Source: Acidobacteriota bacterium
GTDB lineage: Bacteria > Acidobacteriota > Thermoanaerobaculia > Multivoradales > JAHEKO01
DNA: 11,094 nt
NCBI GenBank assembly: GCA_029861655.1
Contig: JAOTZA010000089.1
Coordinates: 1-11,094, forward strand
Direction: 5' to 3'
The notes under the pieces are model-generated. The model searched no databases and was not told the DNA's origin. It was given only the letters and a program-made list of their open reading frames with translations. Every line of letters starts with the position of its first letter. Position 1 is the first letter of the stretch. Positions 1 through 6,632 of this stretch are shown here, in pieces. The position numbers and the translations under genes were made by a program.

Positions 1-323
1 CCGGTGCGCCGCGCCCACAAATCGACGGCAGCGAGTTTCTCTCGATCACCCAGACCGAGAACGAGTTGTCGATCGTCTGCGCGGAAGGTCGCGAGCCGGA
101 TGACGCCCAGATCGAGCCTGGCTGGAAGGCCTTGTGCGTACGCGGACCGCTCGACTTCTCGGAGATCGGGATCCTCGCCTCGCTCACCGTGCCGCTCGCC
201 GAAGCCGGTGTTTCGGTTTTTGTCATCTCGACCTACGACACCGACTATGTGTTGGTACGCGAACCCGATCTCGAACGAGCAAGGTTGGCCCTCACAGCCG
301 CGGGACAAACCCTCTCACCGTAG
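1..323 (+). CDS. ACT domain-containing protein, 5' end missing
   Basis: This is the last 106 residues of a small ligand-binding ACT-domain protein; the reading frame is open to the left edge, so the true start lies outside the window. In-frame codons begin at position 3, and the stop TAG is at 321-323. An internal TTG at 66 would remove the first strand of the domain and is not a likely start. The conserved core is easy to see: an ELSIVC segment, a GW followed by a GPLDFS loop, then GILASL, PLAEAGVSVFVISTYDTDYVLV and a final LERA helix, written here in pieces. This pattern belongs to the small stand-alone ACT proteins related to the ACT_7/CASTOR group, usually about 130 residues, which are thought to bind amino acids. 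The ligand cannot be told from the sequence. No partner gene is visible because the gene is at the window edge and the next gene is convergent. Confidence 0.88.
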   Translation, partial: GAPRPQIDGSEFLSITQTENELSIVCAEGREPDDAQIEPGWKALCVRGPLDFSEIGILASLTVPLAEAGVSVFVISTYDTDYVLVREPDLERARLALTAAGQTLSP

Positions 324-342
324 CCGGAAAGAACGGCCGGCT
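322..342 (+). other. Small hairpin at the end of the ACT-domain gene
   Basis: The bases AGCCGG at 322-327, which include part of the stop codon, are exactly complementary to CCGGCT at 337-342, giving a six-pair stem with a nine-base loop. No T-rich run follows, so it is not a classical Rho-independent terminator. It might still slow transcription or protect the 3' end of the message. Confidence 0.3.
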
Positions 343-347
343 CTCGG

Positions 348-822
348 CAGCTCGGTCGAATGCCTGGCTGGAAACGGCGCTCGCTACCCAGACTTCGCCC
401 GTGGGCTCGCGCCTCGTTGTTCGCCCGCGCGGGCCAAGTCCCCATGCGAGGTACCTTTCGCGCCTGCGGGCTCACAGCGTTCCTGCCAGCCCATTCGCCG
501 AGCTGCGACACTCCTTGGCTTCGCAGGAACAAGGCGTCGGGCTCGTGCGAGCGGAGACTTGGAGGCGCCGCGAGGTTCCGGCGAGGTGAGCGAAGGCGAG
601 TTGAGGATCAGCGGCTTGCCCGCACCGCAGCGGCCCCGGTGCACCCAGTGTTCAACTACTTCGCCCGCGGCCTGGCTGGCAGGGGCGCCAGCCGCTTCGA
701 CGGAGCGAGGAGACGCGCAAGGCGCCCGAGACGAGTCTTCAGCGAGCCCGCCGGATGGCAGGCGCCTCGCAGCGGAGCGAGACGGACCCGCGTCGTTTCC
801 AGCCAGGCATCCGACCGAGCTG
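348..822. repeat. Noncoding segment bounded by a 32-base inverted repeat (candidate mobile or interspersed element)
   Basis: The arm at 348-379 (starts CAGCTCGGTCGAATGCC) and the arm at 791-822 (starts CGTCGTTTCCAGCCAGG) are reverse complements at 30 of 32 positions. The two differences are at 359 against 811 and at 377 against 793. The second is a G-U wobble in plus-strand RNA. Inside lie more inverted pairs: 482-491 with 674-683 (ten bases), 479-486 with 523-530 (eight bases), a perfect hairpin at 674-693 (seven-pair stem, six-base loop), a 12-base palindrome at 423-434, and a short direct repeat at 392-401 and 658-667. The segment is open in several frames on both strands, but the proteins are Arg/Ala/Pro-rich and match no family I know, as expected of GC-rich noncoding DNA. 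No target-site duplication is visible next to the arms. It could be a MITE-like or other non-autonomous element, or a structured RNA. Confidence 0.5.
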
Positions 823-917
823 CGATCCACGCCGACCGATACCGTCGACCATCGAGAAAACGGTCTCTGTCGGCGGACTCTGTCCAAGCCGAGGCCGGCG
901 AATAGCCCGCTATGCGA

Positions 918-963
918 GCACCAAATCGCGAGCCGCAGGGCTTCCCGCAGCTCGCGAAGGTGC
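918..963. repeat. Long imperfect stem-loop in the convergent intergenic region
   Basis: The pairing is layered: GCACC at 918-922 with GGTGC at 959-963, TCGCGAG at 926-932 with CTCGCGA at 951-957, and GGG at 938-940 with CCC around a CTT loop. The short internal bulges are AAA on one side and A on the other. The whole 46-base unit lies between the inverted-repeat element and the 3' end of the minus-strand membrane-protein gene. No T-run flanks it on either strand, so an intrinsic terminator is not shown. A 3'-end stabiliser or protein-binding site is possible. Confidence 0.45.
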
Positions 964-1047
964 GAGTAGGCCAAACGATCTCTGCCGGTCGCCAACACAC
1001 CGCCCACGAACTGAACTCGACCGCAGGTGCGGGCCCTGAGACGACCA

Positions 1048-1069
1048 TCGGCGGGGACAGAGCCGCCGA
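1048..1069. other. Hairpin downstream of the membrane-protein gene
   Basis: TCGGCGG at 1048-1054 pairs perfectly with CCGCCGA at 1063-1069 around an eight-base loop. It lies about 30 bases beyond the stop codon of the minus-strand gene ending at 1101, the usual place for a terminator. The minus-strand bases that follow are not T-rich. It is therefore at best a weak or Rho-assisted terminator. Confidence 0.3.
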
Positions 1070-1100
1070 CAAAACCACTGCTCCCCTCTCGAGTCCTCCG

Positions 1101-2243
1101 CTAGCCACCGTGCTCGTAGATCATCACTCCGATGTCGTCGTCGTTGATCTCCCAGCTGGTCGAGTCGCGGCGCCGGTTGGGGCCGAACGAGTACACAAAG
1201 ACCACCTCGCGGCCGCTGTCGCTGTCGCATTTGTGCCGGATCCAGATGGCCGAGTTCCACAAGTCGATAAAGAAATCGGCCCGGGTCTCGGGCAACCCCT
1301 GATCCACCATCGCCGCGAATCGCCCGCTGTAAAGCCCATCGGTGTTGTACTTCTCGACGTACGAGAACAGCCTTTTGTGCCGGCCACATTTGGTGATCGG
1401 CCGCCCGCCGGGACCGAGGTCGGCAGCCAGGGCCACGAGCTCGGCTCGAGCCGCCGCCAGCGTCTCAGGATCGTCGCGTACCTGGAGCCGCGACAGCCCG
1501 ACCGAGCTGAACCCCAGAACCATCACAACCACCGCACACAACAGTGACGACCGCAGGCCAAGACCTCCATCCCAAGCCTGCTGGTTGAAGAGACCGAACG
1601 CCGCCAGCGCCGCGAGAAAGAATCCCGTGCCCAGCATCAACTCGACGATCTCGCCCGAATGGCTCCACGGATACGTCTCATAGACCCAGAACGTGACCCC
1701 AAAACCGGGAATCAGGAACCACGGGGGGGCAACGATCCGCGCACGCTCCAGGAGCTTCTTGACCTTCGGGACAAAAGACACCAAAGCGAGAACCACTCCG
1801 TAGCCGAGGATGACGACCTTGACTCCGAGCTTGCGGAAATCGGTGCTCCAGACATTGTGGATGTTGAGCTCCTGCTGGAAGTTTTCGGCAAGAAAATATT
1901 CTGGGGGGCGATAGCCGAAGATGCGCTGCGCCCAGGAGATCTCTTCCATCGCCACGAAACAGCAAAACAGTGAGACACCGGCGAGAAACCAGGGGATGGC
2001 GCCCGCGCTACGCCGCTGATGGACCGCCGCCAGGGCAAACAATACAGCGGCGATAAAGAAGGCCCAAAAAGTCATCCACTCGAGCGGATTGTCTTCCTGG
2101 ACACTGGCGTAGTACAGACCGGAGTCCATCGAGTTGAACCACCAAGCGACGATCAGCGGCACGAGCATCAGCAGATTGCCAAGCGCGGCCAACGCGTTCG
2201 TCGACGGCTCTTCTGGTGGTGGAGCTGCTTTCTTCTTGCTCAT
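1101..2243 (-). CDS. Seven-span membrane protein with a pseudopilin-like C-terminal domain
   Basis: The protein has 380 residues, starts at ATG 2243 and stops at TAG 1101-1103. The N-terminus is a short charged and proline-rich cytoplasmic tail. About seven hydrophobic segments follow, near residues 18-36, 57-75, 82-100, 140-160, 172-190, 200-220 and 231-252. Between spans three and four is a conserved-looking motif, EEISWAQRIFGYRPPEYF, then NIHN, which I associate with an uncharacterised family of bacterial membrane proteins. Residues 253-380 are soluble. Their end reads DLWNSAIWIRHK, then VFVYSFGPNRRRDS, then EINDDDIG, which resembles the 'DPWG...YSxGpDg...DDI' C-terminal region of type II secretion major pseudopilins (GspG). 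That match is by eye. The gene lies 22 bases downstream of ligA and is probably cotranscribed with it. No good Shine-Dalgarno sequence precedes the ATG, so translation may depend on coupling. The function is unknown. Confidence 0.85.
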   Translation of the reverse strand: MSKKKAAPPPEEPSTNALAALGNLLMLVPLIVAWWFNSMDSGLYYASVQEDNPLEWMTFWAFFIAAVLFALAAVHQRRSAGAIPWFLAGVSLFCCFVAMEEISWAQRIFGYRPPEYFLAENFQQELNIHNVWSTDFRKLGVKVVILGYGVVLALVSFVPKVKKLLERARIVAPPWFLIPGFGVTFWVYETYPWSHSGEIVELMLGTGFFLAALAAFGLFNQQAWDGGLGLRSSLLCAVVVMVLGFSSVGLSRLQVRDDPETLAAARAELVALAADLGPGGRPITKCGRHKRLFSYVEKYNTDGLYSGRFAAMVDQGLPETRADFFIDLWNSAIWIRHKCDSDSGREVVFVYSFGPNRRRDSTSWEINDDDIGVMIYEHGG

Positions 2244-2265
2244 TTAGAGCAGCAGTGATGTTCGT

Positions 2266-4320
2266 TCATTCGCGTGCGGGTACGCCGTGGCCAGCAGCCC
2301 CCATCTCCTCGACGAGGAGTATGAAGCGATCCTCATCGAGCACCGCAACCCCGAGAGCCCGCGCTCGCCCGAGCTTGGAGCCAGGCTTGTCTCCCGCGAC
2401 GACGTAGTCGGTCGCCTTACTAACAGACGAGACCACTCGTCCCCCGGCGTCCTCGACCAGCTTCTTGGCCTGCGGTCGGCTTAACCGCTCCATGCCGCCT
2501 GTGAAGACAAATTTCTTGCCGGCGAGCGTTGGCGTTCCCTCGCTACGCTCGGGCTCGACGGCCTCCATCACCTCTATGCCGCCGGCGAGCAGCTGGTCGA
2601 GGACCTGGCTGTTGTGGGGTTCGGCAAAGAACGATGTGATCTGCTCCGCCATCTTTGGGCCGATGCCGTCCACCTCTTGTAGCCGCTCCCCCCCGGCCCG
2701 GCGTACCGCTTCGAAGGTTCGGAATTCAAGGGCCAGATCTCTGGCCACCGTCGCTCCGACCTCGGGGATACCGAGCGCATAGAGAAACCGGTGGAGCTCG
2801 ACTCTTGCGGCGCTCTTGATCGCGGCGACGAGATTCGTGGCCGATTTGTCGCCGTAGCCCTCCAGCCCGACTAGCGACTCGGCACGTAACTCGAAGAGAT
2901 CCGGGAGATGGCGTACCAGCCCCTTTTCGACAAATAGCTTGGCTCCTTCCTCTCCCAGACCCTCGATGTCCAGGCCCCGACGCGAGGCAAAGTGGATGAG
3001 TCGGCCGGCCAACTGGGCGGGGCACTCGAAACTGTTGGGGCAGATCGAAAACGGGCCACGCTCCACGAGCCGTGTACCACACGAGGGACAGCCTTCGGGC
3101 ATGCTGAATCTGCGCTTCCGACGCCGCCCCCTCTCCGGGATCCGCTCGACCACCTGCGGGATGACGTCACCGGCCCTCTCGACCCTCACCCGATCGCCTT
3201 CGCGGATGTCTTTGCGCGCCACCTCGTCGCGATTGTGGAGACTCGCCCGGCTGACCGTCACGCCCCCCAGCTCGACCGGCCGCAACATCGCCACGGGAGT
3301 GACCGCGCCGGTACGTCCGACGCTCGCCAGGATCCCGAGTACACGGGTGACCTCTTTGCGTGGCGCGAACTTGAACGCAAACGCCCAGCGCGGGTGGTGT
3401 GAAGTGACCCCGAGCTCCTGGCGAAAGGCCAGGTCGTCGAGCTTGATCACCACTCCGTCGATCTCATAGCCGATGTCGTCACGAGAATCGACCATCGACC
3501 GGTGGTAGTCGACGATCTCTTCGACACTCTCGACACGTCGAGGCAGGTCGTTTACCCTCAAACCCCAGCCCCGCAACGCCTCGAGCAATTGCCACTGGGT
3601 CCTCACGCCGGGGACGTCGCCGGCCAGAATGTCGTAGAGATAGACGTCCAACGGCCGTTCCGCGGTGACCTTGGGATCGAGCTGGCGCAGCGCTCCGGCC
3701 GCGACATTGCGGGGGTTCGCGTAAGGCTCCCTGCCCTCTCCGACGAGCCGCTCGTTGAGACGCTCGAAATCCCCGATGCGCATGATCACCTCGCCGCGAA
3801 ACGCAACCGCGGAGGGAAACTCGCGTTCTTCACTACGCAGCTTGAGCGGCACCGCGGGGATCGTGCGCAGGTTCTCGGTGACGTCCTCACCCACGCGGCC
3901 GTCGCCCCGGGTGGTCCCCCGAACAAACACCCCGTCTTCATAGACGAGCTCGACAGAGGCACCATCGAGCTTGGGCTCCACCACATAGGCGACCTCGGCC
4001 CCCGACTGCAGACCCTTGCGGACGCGCTCGTCGAACTTTCTTACTTGCTCGTCGTCGGGGTGGGAGTCGAGACTGAGCATCGGCGCCAGATGCTCAACCG
4101 TGTCAAAACTCTCGAGAGCCTTACCGCCGACACGCCGGGTGGGCGAATCTCGCGTCTGAAGGCTCGGGAAATCGCTCTCCAGCTCCTTGAGCTCGCGGAA
4201 CAGAAGATCGTAGGCCTCGTCGGAGACGCGGGGGGCGTCGCGGACATAATAGAGATAATCGTGCCGCTCGATCTCCCGCCGTAGCTCCTCGGCTCTCTTT
4301 CTCGCGTCAGCGAGTTTCAA
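2266..4320 (-). CDS. ligA: NAD+-dependent DNA ligase LigA
   Basis: LigA seals nicks in double-stranded DNA using NAD+, joining Okazaki fragments and finishing repair in the cytoplasm. All expected parts are present in 684 residues, close to the usual ~670. The Ia domain has the HDYLYYV motif (residues 20-26). The adenylation site is EPKLDG with the AMP-accepting lysine at 117, and further active-site lysines are near 293 and 317. An OB fold follows. A four-cysteine zinc finger uses C411, C414, C427 and C433. Helix-hairpin-helix repeats span about 450-575, and a C-terminal BRCT domain about 598-675. The start is TTG at 4320; a stop lies two codons upstream in frame, and the next in-frame methionine (M81) would remove the Ia domain. 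Only a weak AGGG sequence precedes it. The gene begins 11 bases after the actin gene ends. It looks intact. The unusual thing is its place among envelope and cytoskeleton genes. Confidence 0.97.
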   Translation of the reverse strand: MKLADARKRAEELRREIERHDYLYYVRDAPRVSDEAYDLLFRELKELESDFPSLQTRDSPTRRVGGKALESFDTVEHLAPMLSLDSHPDDEQVRKFDERVRKGLQSGAEVAYVVEPKLDGASVELVYEDGVFVRGTTRGDGRVGEDVTENLRTIPAVPLKLRSEEREFPSAVAFRGEVIMRIGDFERLNERLVGEGREPYANPRNVAAGALRQLDPKVTAERPLDVYLYDILAGDVPGVRTQWQLLEALRGWGLRVNDLPRRVESVEEIVDYHRSMVDSRDDIGYEIDGVVIKLDDLAFRQELGVTSHHPRWAFAFKFAPRKEVTRVLGILASVGRTGAVTPVAMLRPVELGGVTVSRASLHNRDEVARKDIREGDRVRVERAGDVIPQVVERIPERGRRRKRRFSMPEGCPSCGTRLVERGPFSICPNSFECPAQLAGRLIHFASRRGLDIEGLGEEGAKLFVEKGLVRHLPDLFELRAESLVGLEGYGDKSATNLVAAIKSAARVELHRFLYALGIPEVGATVARDLALEFRTFEAVRRAGGERLQEVDGIGPKMAEQITSFFAEPHNSQVLDQLLAGGIEVMEAVEPERSEGTPTLAGKKFVFTGGMERLSRPQAKKLVEDAGGRVVSSVSKATDYVVAGDKPGSKLGRARALGVAVLDEDRFILLVEEMGAAGHGVPARE

Positions 4321-4331
4321 GAGCTATAGCC

Positions 4332-5378
4332 CTATGCCGGCCCGAGTTTTTCCCAATCCGATTTCGGCGCATCCAGGGCGATGGCCAGACCGCCGTCCGA
4401 GCCGACAAAGACCGGGTCTTCAACGACTGTAACGCTACCGCCGCCATACTCTCGAAGGGCAGCCTCCAGAGCCTCGGCGAGACCCCTGATTAAACCAGTG
4501 CCGCCTGTTAGGATGATGTTGTTTCGCACTTCCTCCTGGTACTCGGGCTCGACCTTCGCGATGAGCTCGAGCATCGTCTCGGTGACCGGTGCCACGACGC
4601 TTTCACAGGCTGTGCGAATCTCGGTGGTGATATCGAACTGGGTTGGCTTTCCCTTTACGGGTGCGGTCACCACGATCTTGCCACTCGGCTCGCCGACAAA
4701 GGCATTCTGCTCCTTCCACTCGCGCACCATGTGCGAGGAGAAATTGACCTCCGGGTGACGCTCAGCGATCAGCTTGTTGAGCTGCTCGTCGATCGAGTCA
4801 CCGGCGTTGGTCAAAGTGCGCTGGTCCTCGTCGGTGGGATAACGACCATTCATGACACAGAAGTCCGTGGTACCTGCACCGATATCGATGATCAACGAGT
4901 GGAGCAACGCATCCAGGGCATAGGCCACGGCAAACGGCTCGGAAACGATCATCAGCGAGTCCACCACACCCGACATCGCGTTTCTGAGCTGTTGCATGTT
5001 GACCCGCATCGCCTCGGCGGGCACACCGACGACCGCCCGCACGGTGCGCTTGGTCTGGCCCTTCTTGACCCCGGCCCTGACCAAGAGGTGGCTCAGAAGC
5101 TCCCGCACCGCCATCAGGTCCTTCTCCGAGCCCTCTTTGATCAGACCCCGTTCGAGTGGCCGGTGAAGATCCAGCATGACCCGCTTCTTAAGCGCCTCCT
5201 CGCCGATCATGATCTTCTTCTTCAGAACCTTCATCGCCACCATATCGGCGGGCCATCCGACATAGCTCTCGACAACGTGCTTTTCCCCGTCGGATGTCGA
5301 AATCGAGCTGCGGGACGTTCCGAGGTCAATCCCAACATTGAGCACGTCGTCGCTTGCGCTGGCGTCCTTTGCGGTCAT
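4332..5378 (-). CDS. mamK: MamK-like bacterial actin (actin-like ATPase)
   Basis: This 348-residue protein is an actin/Hsp70-fold ATPase. Phosphate-1 is VGIDLGTSRSS (residues 15-25). The catalytic glutamate is E147 in VSEPFA. Phosphate-2 is DIGAGTTD (165-172), and the adenosine motif is ILTGGTGLIRGL (289-300). The 18-residue spacing between E147 and D165 equals that between E143 and D161 of Magnetospirillum MamK, as I recall that sequence. MamK-like stretches elsewhere include VGWPADM, LDLHRPLERG, VGVPAEA, DEDQRTLTNAGD and ERHPE. MamK builds dynamic filaments that align magnetosomes, and relatives occur in non-magnetic bacteria; nothing here suggests magnetosomes, so I infer a different cargo. 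MreB is less likely because the match lies along the MamK lineage, but ParM/Alp-type alternatives need a phylogeny. The ATG at 5378 has a clear GGGAGC seven bases upstream, inside the end of the amidase gene. The four-base gap suggests translational coupling. Confidence 0.9.
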   Translation of the reverse strand: MTAKDASASDDVLNVGIDLGTSRSSISTSDGEKHVVESYVGWPADMVAMKVLKKKIMIGEEALKKRVMLDLHRPLERGLIKEGSEKDLMAVRELLSHLLVRAGVKKGQTKRTVRAVVGVPAEAMRVNMQQLRNAMSGVVDSLMIVSEPFAVAYALDALLHSLIIDIGAGTTDFCVMNGRYPTDEDQRTLTNAGDSIDEQLNKLIAERHPEVNFSSHMVREWKEQNAFVGEPSGKIVVTAPVKGKPTQFDITTEIRTACESVVAPVTETMLELIAKVEPEYQEEVRNNIILTGGTGLIRGLAEALEAALREYGGGSVTVVEDPVFVGSDGGLAIALDAPKSDWEKLGPA

Positions 5379-5382
5379 GCTT

Positions 5383-6522
5383 TTAGCTCCCTATCTGGTT
5401 CGACCCGCCGATCGAGCGGGCGTAAGTGTCTATGCCGCTGAACAACGCCTCGGCAATATATTGACGATATCCCGGCGACGTCAGCAATCTTGCTTCTTTC
5501 TCGTTCGAAAGACAAGAGACTTCCGCCAAAATGGCCGGCATCTCGGTTCCTGTCAGCACCACAAAAGGCGCCTTCTTGACACCTCGGTCCTCAACCTGGG
5601 GGTTTACCTTGCGCAGATGATCGTAGAGCCCCCGCTGCACCTCGGTCGCCAGGCGCTGTGACTCCCCCTGCCTCACATCGACGAAAACCCTCTCCAGCAA
5701 GCGTCTGAAATCATTCACCGAGTAGCCCGAATCGCGATTTTCCCGAGCCGCGAGTTCGTTGAGATAGGGATCGTCGGTGGCTCCCAGGAAGTAGGTCTCG
5801 ACCCCTCTCACCTGACGCTCCTCGATCCAGTTGAGGTGAATCGACACGAAGATATCGCCACCGTTCTCGTTGGCCAGAGCCGCGCGATCGTCGAGCGAAA
5901 CAAACTCGTCGTCCTGCCGCGTCATGGCGACCTGATAAGAGGCCTCCGCCAGCAGTTCCTCGAGTCTCTTCGAAATATCGAGTGCCAGCGTCTTCTCGAG
6001 AACTCCATCCGGCGCCTCGGTGCCGACGTTGTCCCCGCCATGGCCGGGATCGATGATGACCGTGCGCACCGCGAGCGGAAAAACCGAACGATCGAGCGGC
6101 CGTGGTGCACTCAACGAGTTGCTCGACGCCGCCAGTAGCGCCGGCTCCTCGCGTACCGCTTGAAGATGCGCCTCGACCGCTGCCTGCTCCGCCTCCGCCC
6201 GCTCTCGTTCCGCCTCCGCCGCCTGTTGCTCCGCCCGAGCCACTTCGACTCGCGTCTTGTCGGCCGCGATGCGCACCTCCTCGGCCCGCGCAAGCTGAGC
6301 GACACGACGCGTCTCCAGCCAATCACCAGCGACAGCCGAGACCACATAGGACGAACCGAACAAAGTCACTGGCACGGCTACCAGGAAGAAGATCCGAGCA
6401 AAGGCGTGGGCGTGTTCCCTCTTGGTCTTCTTGCGAAACCGGACACGTCCCTTGATCACGTCTACGTTGTTGTAGACGGCCTGTTGCAGCAGCGCTCGCT
6501 TGAGAGGAGATTTCGTCGACAC
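5383..6522 (-). CDS. Membrane-anchored N-acetylmuramoyl-L-alanine amidase (Amidase_3)
   Basis: This zinc enzyme cuts the bond between N-acetylmuramic acid and the stem peptide of peptidoglycan. With the GTG start at 6522 it has 379 residues. Order of parts: a basic cytoplasmic tail (1-42), one membrane span (about 43-65, IFFLVAVPVTLFGSSYVVSA), an Ala/Glu/Arg-rich coiled coil (about 76-126), a linker, and the Amidase_3 domain (about 154-372). The zinc ligands are H161 in DPGHGG, E176 in VLEKTLALDI and H229 in SIHLN. The catalytic glutamate is E334 in ILAEVSCLSN. All are present, so it should be active outside the membrane. A start at 6621 would add 33 residues of low-complexity sequence reaching almost to the previous gene. 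GTG 6522 lies next to an AT-rich stretch (TAAAAT at 6541-6536), a possible promoter -10 close to the start, without a good -35 or ribosome binding site. Most AmiC-type enzymes are exported with a signal peptide; here the N-terminus looks retained as an anchor. Confidence 0.93.
   Translation of the reverse strand: MSTKSPLKRALLQQAVYNNVDVIKGRVRFRKKTKREHAHAFARIFFLVAVPVTLFGSSYVVSAVAGDWLETRRVAQLARAEEVRIAADKTRVEVARAEQQAAEAERERAEAEQAAVEAHLQAVREEPALLAASSNSLSAPRPLDRSVFPLAVRTVIIDPGHGGDNVGTEAPDGVLEKTLALDISKRLEELLAEASYQVAMTRQDDEFVSLDDRAALANENGGDIFVSIHLNWIEERQVRGVETYFLGATDDPYLNELAARENRDSGYSVNDFRRLLERVFVDVRQGESQRLATEVQRGLYDHLRKVNPQVEDRGVKKAPFVVLTGTEMPAILAEVSCLSNEKEARLLTSPGYRQYIAEALFSGIDTYARSIGGSNQIGS
5386..5391 (-). 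promoter_or_regulatory. Ribosome binding site of the MamK-like gene, inside the amidase gene
   Basis: On the minus strand GGGAGC ends seven bases before ATG 5378 and directly precedes the amidase stop codon (TAA, 5383-5385). Ribosomes finishing the amidase would sit on this site, so the two proteins are probably made together. Confidence 0.7.
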
Positions 6523-6616
6523 GATGTAAACACTAATTTTACTACAACTTAGCCAACCGCCGTGGACCGTCGGCTCGAGACCGGTGGTACGCCGCCGCGC
6601 CTGGGCGCCCGACGAA

Positions 6617-6631
6617 GACACCGACGGTGTC
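6617..6631 (-). other. Palindrome just after the VWFA gene stop codon
   Basis: GACACCG and CGGTGTC face each other around a single base, starting one base after the TAG at 6633-6635. As a hairpin it would have about five pairs and a short loop. No T-run follows, so transcription may partly read through into the amidase gene across this 110-base spacer. Confidence 0.3.
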
Positions 6632-6632
6632 G

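Noticed and set aside
348..822. Insertion sequence with a transposase
   Set aside because: The inverted arms suggest an element, but the interior has no transposase-like protein and no flanking target duplication was found.
4..969. A 321-residue plus-strand open frame, and others on both strands (134-589, 360-905, 384-1007, 656-1108), across the convergent gap
   Set aside because: They overlap each other and the ACT gene in other frames. Their products are Arg/Ala/Ser/Pro-rich with no recognisable domain, as expected from GC-rich DNA with few stop codons.
1048..1069. Rho-independent terminator for the minus-strand operon
   Set aside because: The stem is good, but no T-run follows on the minus strand, so it was listed only as a hairpin.
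3502..4284. 260-residue plus-strand open frame
   Set aside because: Antisense shadow of ligA, whose catalytic motifs are complete on the other strand.
4332..5378. A magnetosome gene island
   Set aside because: Only a MamK-like actin is present; no mamA, mamB, mamE, mamI, mamM or other magnetosome gene is visible, and MamK relatives occur outside magnetotactic bacteria.
4731..5441. 236-residue plus-strand open frame, His/Asp-rich
   Set aside because: Antisense shadow of the MamK-like gene and the end of the amidase gene; the composition reflects the opposite strand's codons.
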